In this document: positions 1-4,191 of the stretch, piece by piece
Layout of the letters: the number at the start of each line of letters is the position of its first letter
Position numbering within the stretch: position 1 is the stretch's first letter
Source of the DNA: an uncultured Alphaproteobacteria bacterium
Lineage (GTDB): Bacteria; Pseudomonadota; Alphaproteobacteria; RF32; CAG-239
Assembly (NCBI GenBank): GCA_900551585.1
Contig: URWU01000081.1
Location: 1-6,882 of the forward strand
Direction: 5' to 3'
Length of the DNA stretch: 6,882 nt
Made by a program: the position numbers and the translations under genes
The notes under the pieces: model-generated
The model's database searches: none
The model's input: only the letters and a program-made list of their open reading frames with translations
What the model was told of the DNA's origin: nothing

Positions 1-28
1 TGGGCTCGGAGATGTGTATAAGAGACAG
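1..28 (+). other. Nextera transposon adapter remnant (non-biological)
   Basis: The first 28 bases match the end of the Nextera read-2 adapter, including the Tn5 mosaic end GATGTGTATAAGAGACAG at 11-28. The reverse-complement mosaic end appears at the other edge of the window. This is library-preparation sequence. Biological sequence starts near 29. Confidence 0.97.
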
Positions 29-43
29 ACTGCGGAGTATGTA

Positions 44-928
44 ATGATCTCTAAAAAAGATATATCCAAACTTGAAGGACTTCTTTATCTCTATGCCATT
101 TCTAAAACCAAAAGCAAGCGAGAGGTTGCCGACAAACTCGGAACTTCTGTCGACACAGTCAATAAATATCTCAGCGATTTAGAGGCGGAACTCAAAACTT
201 ATCTGCTGGTCAGCAACGGCCGCGGAACGCAGATAACACCCGAGGGCGTCCGTGTGCTTGAGGTGGCGAATGATATTGTCAAAGCTTTGCGCAGCATGAA
301 TGATTATGCCGAGAGCGCGGTTTCGTACAGCGGTATTGTTCGTCTCGGCATGCCGGATGCTATTGCCGATTATCTCGGCTCTGATAAATTATCGGCTTTT
401 TTTGAAAAATATCCCAATATTCATGTGGAAAATACCGTTTCAGCCAGAATGCCCGATATGAGTACGCTGGAAGCCGATATCTGCCTTAATTATGAAACGC
501 TGCCGAATGATGATTTGGTGCTTATCCGTTCTAAAACGGTGCCTTGCGGGTTGTTCGCCTCGCATGATTATCTTGATAAACACGGCGCGCCGAAAAGTAT
601 GGATGATATGCTTGAAAACCACCGTATTTGCGATAAATTTAACCATGAACAATATGTTGACGGCTGGAAAGATTTAATCAGCCGTGCCAAGCATGTGGTT
701 TATCGCACCAATTCGATTTTTGCACTGCGTTCGGTTTTGGAAAAAGGCGTCGGTATCGGTATTTGTCCGCTGGCTTACGGCCATGAAAATCTGGTGCATG
801 TGCTCAAAAACGAGTTTGGGTTCGGAATCAATATTTATATGATGGCGCATAAAGATACCAAAGATGTGCCGAGAATCAGACTGGCGCTTGATTATATCAA
901 AGATGTCCTTGATGAAAAATATGACTAG
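44..928 (+). CDS. LysR-type transcriptional regulator
   Basis: This encodes a 294-residue LysR-type DNA-binding regulator, a normal full length for the family. The N-terminal winged helix-turn-helix covers roughly residues 12-70. It reads REVADKLGTSVDTVNKYLSDLE, then the wing, then QITPEG, which corresponds to the family 'LT.AG' position. A linker helix (about 70-90) leads into a periplasmic-binding-protein-like effector domain from about residue 96, beginning SGIVRLGMPDAIADYL. The pattern SVLEKGVGIGICPLAYG near residue 240 is typical of the second half of that domain. I chose ATG 44 because GGAG lies at 34-37, six bases upstream. The longer reading from GTG 14 starts inside adapter sequence and is an artefact. 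The promoter and any divergent target gene lie beyond the left edge, so effector and regulon cannot be inferred. The helix-turn-helix is rather divergent from typical LysR proteins. A terminator follows 17 bases after the stop. Confidence 0.9.
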   Translation: MISKKDISKLEGLLYLYAISKTKSKREVADKLGTSVDTVNKYLSDLEAELKTYLLVSNGRGTQITPEGVRVLEVANDIVKALRSMNDYAESAVSYSGIVRLGMPDAIADYLGSDKLSAFFEKYPNIHVENTVSARMPDMSTLEADICLNYETLPNDDLVLIRSKTVPCGLFASHDYLDKHGAPKSMDDMLENHRICDKFNHEQYVDGWKDLISRAKHVVYRTNSIFALRSVLEKGVGIGICPLAYGHENLVHVLKNEFGFGINIYMMAHKDTKDVPRIRLALDYIKDVLDEKYD

Positions 929-945
929 TGCGGCAACGCTCTTTC

Positions 946-975
946 AAGCTCCGTTTCAAACGGGGCTTTTTTTTT
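946..975 (+). terminator. Rho-independent terminator of the LysR gene
   Basis: An 8-bp stem (GCTCCGTT at 948-955, AACGGGGC at 959-966, one G-U pair) closes a TCA loop and is followed by nine T at 967-975. It separates the regulator gene from the PEBP gene. The latter therefore needs its own promoter. The best candidate is weak: TTGCCG at 974-979 and TTTAAA at 998-1003, spaced 18 bases. Confidence 0.9.
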
Positions 976-1023
976 GCCGGGAAGGGCATTATATCTGTTT
1001 AAAAATAACAGGAGGAAAAACAG

Positions 1024-1524
1024 ATGAAACTCACCAGTTCCGGAATTCATGACGGTATTATTGACGACCGTTTCGGCGACAAAGGCATGAACTTTATCGG
1101 CGATATGCCGTCTTATTCTCTGCCGCTGAAATTTGAAGACGCTCCGGTGGAAACCAAAACTTTTGCCGTGGTGATTGTCGACCATGATGCTATTTCGGTT
1201 TCCGGATTCAGCTGGATTCATTGGGCGGTGGCTAATATTGCCAAAAATGAGCTGCCGGAAAATGCGGCGCGGGAAGAAAGGTATCTCAATCAGGGGACAA
1301 ACAGCTGGTCAAGCCCGCTGCTGGCCGAACCTCTGACGCGTATGCAGGCGGCGACCTACGGCGGTATGACGCCTCCCGACCGGCCGCATACTTATACAAT
1401 CAAGGCTTATGCCCTTGACAGCACGCTGACGCTGAACCGCGGTTTTTATCTCAATGATTTATATGCGGCTATGGACGGCCATATTCTTGATAAAGCGGTT
1501 CTTACGGCAATCTACAACAACTAG
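1024..1524 (+). CDS. YbhB/YbcL family PEBP (Raf kinase inhibitor-like) protein
   Basis: This is a 166-residue phosphatidylethanolamine-binding-protein family member of the bacterial YbhB/YbcL type. Two family blocks are visible. The first is residues 47-72, FAVVIVDHDA... followed by FSWIHWAVANI, with the conserved Asp and His of the anion-binding pocket. The second is residues 112-135, YGGMTPPDRPHTYTIKAYAL followed by Asp, equivalent to the family 'GPxPP..PH.Y.F..YALD' block. Length is normal. The lack of a signal peptide implies a cytoplasmic protein. GGAGG at 1011-1015 sits eight bases before the ATG. Bacterial members have no firmly established role; proposals include binding small phosphorylated or lipid-like ligands. 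It is preceded by the LysR terminator and followed by a palindrome and an interspersed repeat, so it looks monocistronic. The family call is confident, but the biological role is unknown. Confidence 0.93.
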   Translation: MKLTSSGIHDGIIDDRFGDKGMNFIGDMPSYSLPLKFEDAPVETKTFAVVIVDHDAISVSGFSWIHWAVANIAKNELPENAAREERYLNQGTNSWSSPLLAEPLTRMQAATYGGMTPPDRPHTYTIKAYALDSTLTLNRGFYLNDLYAAMDGHILDKAVLTAIYNN

Positions 1525-1536
1525 TCGGGAACGCCT

Positions 1537-1565
1537 GAGGCATGAGTCAGCTGACGCACTGCCTC
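1537..1565. repeat. Nested palindrome just after the PEBP gene
   Basis: GAGGCA (1537-1542) pairs with TGCCTC (1560-1565), and the centre is the perfect palindrome GTCAGCTGAC (1546-1555). The flanking TG and CA extend the pairing. No T tract follows, so it is not an intrinsic terminator. It could be a transcript 3'-end hairpin or a protein-binding palindrome. Confidence 0.6.
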
Positions 1566-1583
1566 CACTTGCGGCATACAAAA

Positions 1584-1650
1584 TTGTTACCTTGAGCGCC
1601 GTCGAAGGAATAAGGCTGAGATGTTTCGACTTCGCTCAACATGACAATAA
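1584..1650. repeat. Interspersed palindromic repeat, full copy
   Basis: Two imperfect 25-base inverted arms lie at 1584-1608 and 1623-1647. Each contains a TTGAGCG..GTCGAA core on one strand or the other, and they are separated by a 14-base spacer containing CTGAG. The right arm plus spacer recurs at 3006-3047 with 38 of 42 identical bases. The motif TGAGCGAAGTCGAA is a familiar core of short REP-like intergenic repeats in many bacterial genomes. A short open frame across it, encoding peptides such as LRCFDFAQHD, is the usual spurious translation of such repeats. No transposase is nearby. Confidence 0.85.
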
Positions 1651-1738
1651 AGGAGAATATGATAAAGCGCAGGATGATAATCTTGTTTAGTCTTTAGTAA
1701 AATAGTAGAATAAAAATCAATTCAACTTAAAAATGTAT

Positions 1739-1767
1739 TTGCAAAATGAATTATTTTAAGATATAGT
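1739..1767 (+). promoter_or_regulatory. Sigma-70-type promoter of structured RNA 1
   Basis: The -35 box TTGCAA (1739-1744) and -10 box TATAGT (1762-1767) are separated by exactly 17 bases. The predicted transcription start, seven or eight bases downstream, falls at about 1774-1775. That is precisely where the first RNA hairpin begins. The surrounding DNA is AT-rich. The coincidence of promoter spacing with the RNA edge is the best evidence that the next feature is an independently transcribed RNA. Confidence 0.72.
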
Positions 1768-1774
1768 CGTTTCT

Positions 1775-1960
1775 GTTAAAGGTGTGGTTGACCTTTAACG
1801 GAGATTCAAAACTCCTAACACTAGCTAACCTATAACCTCCTTCTTTTTGAGGGAGCAAGAGAAATAAGTCTCCTTCATTAGAAGGAGGTCGAATAATCTG
1901 GCTGTGCTAGTGACAGTTTTGAACTCCCTCACCTTAATTAGACCTAAGGTGATTTTTTTT
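1775..1960 (+). ncRNA. Structured small RNA 1, about 186 nt, unidentified
   Basis: No family was recognised. Four elements follow in order. First, a perfect 9-bp hairpin (GTTAAAGGT 1775-1783, ACCTTTAAC 1791-1799, 7-base loop). Second, a long central stem built from GGAG/CTCC, TTCAAAACT/AGTTTTGAA (1805-1813 with 1915-1923) and CACTAGC/GCTAGTG (1819-1825 with 1906-1912). Third, at its tip, either two side-by-side hairpins that both begin CTCCTTC (1837-1855 and 1870-1887), or one perfect 10-bp helix pairing 1835-1844 with 1880-1889. Fourth, an 8-bp terminator stem with eight T. A promoter places the start at the first hairpin. ACCTCCTTCT at 1835-1844 closely resembles the 3' end of 16S rRNA. This suggests, as inference only, either a trans-acting RNA that binds Shine-Dalgarno sequences or a conformational switch. 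The length is similar to 6S RNA, but I could not map the 6S bubble onto it. An alternative reading is a MITE with terminal arms at 1800-1825 and 1906-1927. Confidence 0.68.
1929..1960 (+). terminator. Rho-independent terminator of RNA 1
   Basis: TCACCTTA (1929-1936) pairs perfectly with TAAGGTGA (1945-1952) around an 8-base loop, followed by eight T (1953-1960). The left arm CACCTTAA can alternatively pair with TTAAAGGTG at 1776-1784 (one bulged A). That would open both the 5' hairpin and the terminator. Confidence 0.88.
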
Positions 1961-2012
1961 ACCCGTATTTAACAAAATATTCAATATTAACGCATATATT
2001 TTGTTTTATATG

Positions 2013-2260
2013 CAGAACCTTCGCGGTTCGGGAATAATCGAAACGTTCCTTGGATATACATAACGGCGATGTCGGTATTAGAATACAAAATCTGTAATAT
2101 CGACATCGTGCCGGTACCAATTCCGGCAGGCTCGACTATATCTGTCTTATGGCGGTTGTCGGGAGGACTCCATCCCTTGTGGTTGGATAGTCATTTGTTA
2201 TGTATGACGAAGTTTCGAAGAATCCCGGCCGCCGCCACCCGTAAAAGTGGCGGTTTTTTT
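2013..2260 (+). ncRNA. Structured RNA 2: multibranch RNA or leader ahead of the HTH pair
   Basis: No known family was recognised. A 5' hairpin GAACC/GGTTC with loop TTCGC spans 2015-2029. The main domain is closed by CGGGA/TCCCG (2029-2033 with 2223-2227; it shares C2029 with the hairpin), TCGAAAC/GTTTCGA (2038-2044 with 2212-2218) and ATACATAAC/GTTATGTAT (2056-2064 with 2197-2205). Inside are three arms. The first is a 14-bp hairpin with one G-U pair (2067-2080 with 2095-2108). The second, directly abutting it, is a 6-bp hairpin TGCCGG/CCGGCA (2109-2128). The third is GACTAT/ATAGTC (2134-2139 with 2187-2192). Loop bases CCAAT (2117-2121) could also pair with GTTGG (2182-2186). A strong terminator ends the unit, 21 bases before the next ATG. 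It may be a cis-regulatory leader that attenuates the two HTH genes, or a free RNA. The AT-rich stretch 1961-2012 probably holds its promoter, but I see only weak candidates (TATATG at 2007-2012). Confidence 0.62.
2231..2260 (+). terminator. Intrinsic terminator between RNA 2 and the HTH genes
   Basis: CCGCCAC (2232-2238) pairs with GTGGCGG (2247-2253) around an 8-base loop, followed by seven T (2254-2260). It is GC-rich and strong. It lies directly upstream of the ribosome site of the next gene, so either it ends a free RNA or it is the expression platform of a leader. Confidence 0.9.
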
Positions 2261-2281
2261 AATGACAAAACGGGAGCTGCC

Positions 2282-2584
2282 ATGCTGCACAGTTTTATTA
2301 ATGAAGCGCTTTACCCTTTTGATGAAAATCCGGAGATAACCAAACAGAAAATTATCACCCTTTTGCAACAGCAACGTGAAAAGCTGGGGTATAGTGTTGC
2401 AGAGATTTCCCGCCTGTACAGTTTTACCGAACAGGAGCTTGCTTCTCTGGAACAAGATACGCAAAGCTGGAGTGATGATTTGGTTTTTTTGCTGTTTAAT
2501 GTATATTATTCTCATGATTTAATTGCTGATAAAATTGCCGCTTGTTATCAGCAGTTTTTGCAAGAGGCTGCGGCTGATGATTGA
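2282..2584 (+). CDS. Small divergent helix-turn-helix protein
   Basis: This is a 100-residue protein. Residues 27-76 read like a degenerate XRE-type helix-turn-helix: LLQQQREKLGYSVAEISRLY, then TEQELASLEQ, then DDLVFLLFNVYYS. The spacing resembles the XRE domain of the next gene, but the recognition helix is less typical. There is no signal peptide or membrane segment. I start it at ATG 2282 because GGGAG at 2272-2276 lies five bases upstream. A longer frame runs upstream to 2069, but it passes through the structured RNA and its terminator and is not credible as coding. It overlaps the following XRE gene by eight bases, implying translational coupling and a joint function, perhaps heteromeric regulation or antagonism. 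That function is inferred from context only. Expression probably depends on reading through the terminator at 2231-2260. Confidence 0.78.
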   Translation: MLHSFINEALYPFDENPEITKQKIITLLQQQREKLGYSVAEISRLYSFTEQELASLEQDTQSWSDDLVFLLFNVYYSHDLIADKIAACYQQFLQEAAADD

Positions 2585-2999
2585 TAGCTGCCGGAGTCCG
2601 AATGCGATTGATATTTATGTCGGGCAGCGCCTGAAACTGCGTCGTGAGTTGTTAGGAATTTCGCAGGTTAAGTTTTCGGCTTTGTTAGGGCTGAGTTTTC
2701 AGCAGGTGCAGAAATATGAAAAAGGGCAAACAAGAATCAGTTGCAGCCGTTTGTGGGATATTGCCAATGTGTTGGGAACGGACTGTAACTATTTTTTTGC
2801 TGATATGAGCGAGAAAATTATGCGGCAGAGCCCGCGCCATTTATTTGCGCAAAAGTCCGGTTCTGAGGAGTTTGTTCCTGTTGAAGCCGTGGTCACGGAG
2901 AAGTCTGCTGAGGTTGTTGCTGCCTATAATAAGATAAAGAATCCCAAAGTGGCGCTGAAAATATATAAATTGCTGCTCGAGCTTTCTAAGGGTGAATAG
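2577..2999 (+). CDS. XRE-family transcriptional regulator
   Basis: This is a 140-residue regulator. The helix-turn-helix at about residues 15-70 reads VGQRLKLRRELLGISQVKF, then LLGLSFQQVQKYEKGQTRIS, then LWDIANVLGTDCNYFFADM. This is the common alphaproteobacterial XRE pattern, close to lambda cI/SinR-like domains. The tail from about residue 78 to 140 is lysine-rich and variable, and may mediate dimerisation or ligand contact. I start at ATG 2577, which overlaps the preceding gene by eight bases, with AGAGG at 2563-2567 nine bases upstream. The frame extends to 2523, but that earlier ATG has no ribosome site and would overlap far more. A GGGTG/CACCC hairpin spans the stop codon (2990-3004) without a T tract. 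No target operator was identified. Confidence 0.9.
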   Translation: MIDSCRSPNAIDIYVGQRLKLRRELLGISQVKFSALLGLSFQQVQKYEKGQTRISCSRLWDIANVLGTDCNYFFADMSEKIMRQSPRHLFAQKSGSEEFVPVEAVVTEKSAEVVAAYNKIKNPKVALKIYKLLLELSKGE

Positions 3000-3005
3000 C
3001 ACCCC

Positions 3006-3047
3006 AATAAAGCTGAGATGTTTCGGTTTCACTCAACATGACAATAA
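3006..3047. repeat. Interspersed palindromic repeat, half copy
   Basis: This matches 1609-1650 at 38 of 42 positions in the same orientation. It comprises the spacer and right arm of the full element, with no left arm. It begins seven bases after the XRE stop codon. Either the left half was lost or only a half element was ever placed here. Confidence 0.85.
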
Positions 3048-3064
3048 CAGTTAAGACTTGTTGG

Positions 3065-3093
3065 TTGACAAAAATCTGGACAAATGATATGGT
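3065..3093 (+). promoter_or_regulatory. Sigma-70-type promoter for the repeat-containing lipoprotein
   Basis: A perfect -35 box TTGACA (3065-3070) is followed after 17 bases by TATGGT (3088-3093). The start is expected near 3100, giving an AT-rich leader of about 30 bases before the coding start. No operator-like palindrome was seen. Confidence 0.7.
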
Positions 3094-3128
3094 GCCTTTA
3101 CAAATATTTAATTAAAAACACTATGATT

Positions 3129-3629
3129 ATGAGAAAGATTTTATTTTTATGTGTGATGTTTTTAACCTTGTTACTGACATCTTGTGCCGGGCGACCGCAG
3201 CAAAGTCCTTTGGACAATACGGAACAAAAAACCGCTAAAACGTCCAGAATCAAAGATAAAATGGTCGTCAACGGTGCCTATAGCTATGCCGGAATGAGTG
3301 TCGGATATGTGTTGCTGGAAGACGGGAAAATTTTGGTTTTTTCATCAGCAACCAGAAATCCTCTTTCCGTTTCCGAGGCCGGTTTGTTATTTTCTTCCGG
3401 TGTGACACCCGGTTGTGACATTAAGACTTCCAAAAAAGAAAACAGCAATGTTGACTGTTTTGCAGTTTTTAAGGGAGCCTACAGTTACGCTTCCGTTGAT
3501 GTGGTTTACATCCTTTATAAAAATGGCAAAGTCTGTCATTTCGGCAGTTATACAAAAGCCCCGTTTACGGATGAAGAGGCCAAAATCCTCCTGATGCCGA
3601 TTGGCAGTTTGGTTACCTATTACGAATAA
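3129..3629 (+). CDS. Lipoprotein with an internal two-fold repeat, unknown function
   Basis: This is a 166-residue predicted lipoprotein. The signal peptide MRKILFLCVMFLTLLLTS ends in the lipobox L-T-S-C with Cys19 as the lipidated residue. A linker to about residue 44 is followed by two tandem units. Residues 49-87 and 116-154 align without gaps, with 18 identities in 39 positions. They share GAYSYA, V.Y.L, GK...F.S.T..P and EA..LL. I do not recognise the family. The repeat suggests a pseudo-symmetric small beta-rich domain, which is an inference. The start is uncertain: ATG 3123 (two residues longer) and ATG 3129 are both possible, and neither has a good Shine-Dalgarno sequence. ATG 3084 lies at or upstream of the -10 box and is excluded if that promoter is right. 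It has its own promoter and a bidirectional terminator, so it is monocistronic. Confidence 0.82.
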   Translation: MRKILFLCVMFLTLLLTSCAGRPQQSPLDNTEQKTAKTSRIKDKMVVNGAYSYAGMSVGYVLLEDGKILVFSSATRNPLSVSEAGLLFSSGVTPGCDIKTSKKENSNVDCFAVFKGAYSYASVDVVYILYKNGKVCHFGSYTKAPFTDEEAKILLMPIGSLVTYYE

Positions 3630-3645
3630 CAATGATTAAAAAAAT

Positions 3646-3673
3646 AAAAAGCCTCTCAAATGAGAGGCTTTTT
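3646..3673. terminator. Bidirectional terminator between convergent lipoprotein genes
   Basis: GCCTCTC (3651-3657) and GAGAGGC (3662-3668) form a perfect stem around AAAT. It is flanked by A5 on the left and T5 on the right, with a further A-rich run upstream. It works as an intrinsic terminator on both strands, ending the genes at 3129-3629 (+) and 3675-3959 (-). Confidence 0.93.
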
Positions 3674-3674
3674 G

Positions 3675-3959
3675 CTATTCTCTAATCAGCGGCGCCGGGT
3701 TCTTGGTCGGAACGCGCTGGTTTTTGATGAAGACATTGTCGCTGCCGTCTTTGCGGCCTTCCACAGTCAGCTGCGGATTGACAAAGTTGGTGTTGCCGCG
3801 TTCATAGAAATAAAAATCGCGGCGAATGGCGGCTTTGTCTTTGATGGACAATTCGTTCCATTCTTTTTCACTCATGCCGTAAGGATAAGTTTCTTTGGGA
3901 GTTGTGCTGAAGCAGGCCGAAACCGCCAAAACCATTCCCAACATGATTAGTTTTTTCAT
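3675..3959 (-). CDS. Small putative lipoprotein, unknown function
   Basis: This is a 94-residue protein. Its signal peptide MKKLIMLGMVLAVSA ends in the lipobox V-S-A-C with Cys16. The mature part is short and charged. It contains GMSEKEWNELSIKDKAAIRR (about residues 28-47), a helix-like segment, then a polar tail ending KNPAPLIRE. I do not recognise a family. Two in-frame upstream ATGs would add five residues, but GGAGG lies eight bases before the ATG at 3959, which decides the start. An exact TATAAT on the minus strand at 3992-3997 provides the -10 box. The gene converges on the lipoprotein at 3129-3629 and diverges from the pyrophosphatase gene. Confidence 0.82.
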   Translation of the reverse strand: MKKLIMLGMVLAVSACFSTTPKETYPYGMSEKEWNELSIKDKAAIRRDFYFYERGNTNFVNPQLTVEGRKDGSDNVFIKNQRVPTKNPAPLIRE

Positions 3960-3991
3960 CGTCATATCCTCCATTTTTCTTACTGCGCTCT

Positions 3992-3997
3992 ATTATA
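3992..3997 (-). promoter_or_regulatory. -10 box of the minus-strand lipoprotein gene
   Basis: The minus strand reads GGGCTATAATAGAG, with a consensus -10 and an expected start about 25 bases before the ATG. The -35 region, TGGATT at 17-base spacing, is poor. This suggests a weak or activator-dependent promoter. Confidence 0.55.
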
Positions 3998-4020
3998 GCC
4001 CAACATGGTTTTTTAATCCA

Positions 4021-4032
4021 TGATTATAATCA
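4021..4032. promoter_or_regulatory. 12-bp perfect palindrome in the divergent intergenic region
   Basis: TGATTATAATCA is a perfect palindrome. It lies about 24 bases upstream of the -10 box of the minus-strand lipoprotein gene, in the region shared with the pyrophosphatase gene. A dimeric regulator could bind here, but a chance palindrome in AT-rich DNA is also possible. Confidence 0.35.
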
Positions 4033-4191
4033 GTTTTCTACATATATTTTAGCAGGGCGATTCTTTTAATTAAGGGAATCTTTAGAATCAAAGTTGTATC
4101 ATCGTCACCATAACGAATGCGAATCTGAGTCTCGGTTTGAGCCGGATATCGTTATATTAATTTTTGTATCAATAATATAAGGAAAGATTAT

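Noticed and set aside
1454..1690. A 78-codon open frame after the PEBP gene
   Set aside because: It overlaps the end of the PEBP gene in another frame and continues through the palindromic repeat. The repeat-derived peptide (such as LRCFDFAQHD) is a known type of spurious translation.
1659..1697. 12-codon micro-ORF after AGGAG at 1651-1655
   Set aside because: The ribosome site is only three bases from the ATG, and the frame is very short. There is no support beyond chance.
1775..1960. 6S RNA or tmRNA identity for RNA 1
   Set aside because: The length fits 6S, but the characteristic bubble with a closing stem cannot be mapped. No tag-peptide frame or tRNA-like acceptor piece for tmRNA was seen.
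2013..2260. Known riboswitch classes (cobalamin, TPP, FMN, fluoride, c-di-GMP) for RNA 2
   Set aside because: The conserved core motifs of these classes that I can recall are absent. GGCGATG at 2065-2071 resembles the fluoride motif only superficially.
2069..2281. Upstream extension of the small HTH protein by 71 codons from ATG 2069
   Set aside because: The extension runs through the RNA 2 stems and the intrinsic terminator and has no ribosome site. A good one precedes ATG 2282.
1775..2281. Retron or type III toxin-antitoxin locus
   Set aside because: No reverse transcriptase, no toxin-like gene and no tandem RNA repeats are present. The following genes are DNA-binding proteins.
3660..3950. 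Plus-strand 96-codon open frame opposite the small lipoprotein gene
   Set aside because: It lacks a ribosome site and starts inside the terminator. The minus-strand reading has a lipobox signal peptide, GGAGG and a TATAAT box.
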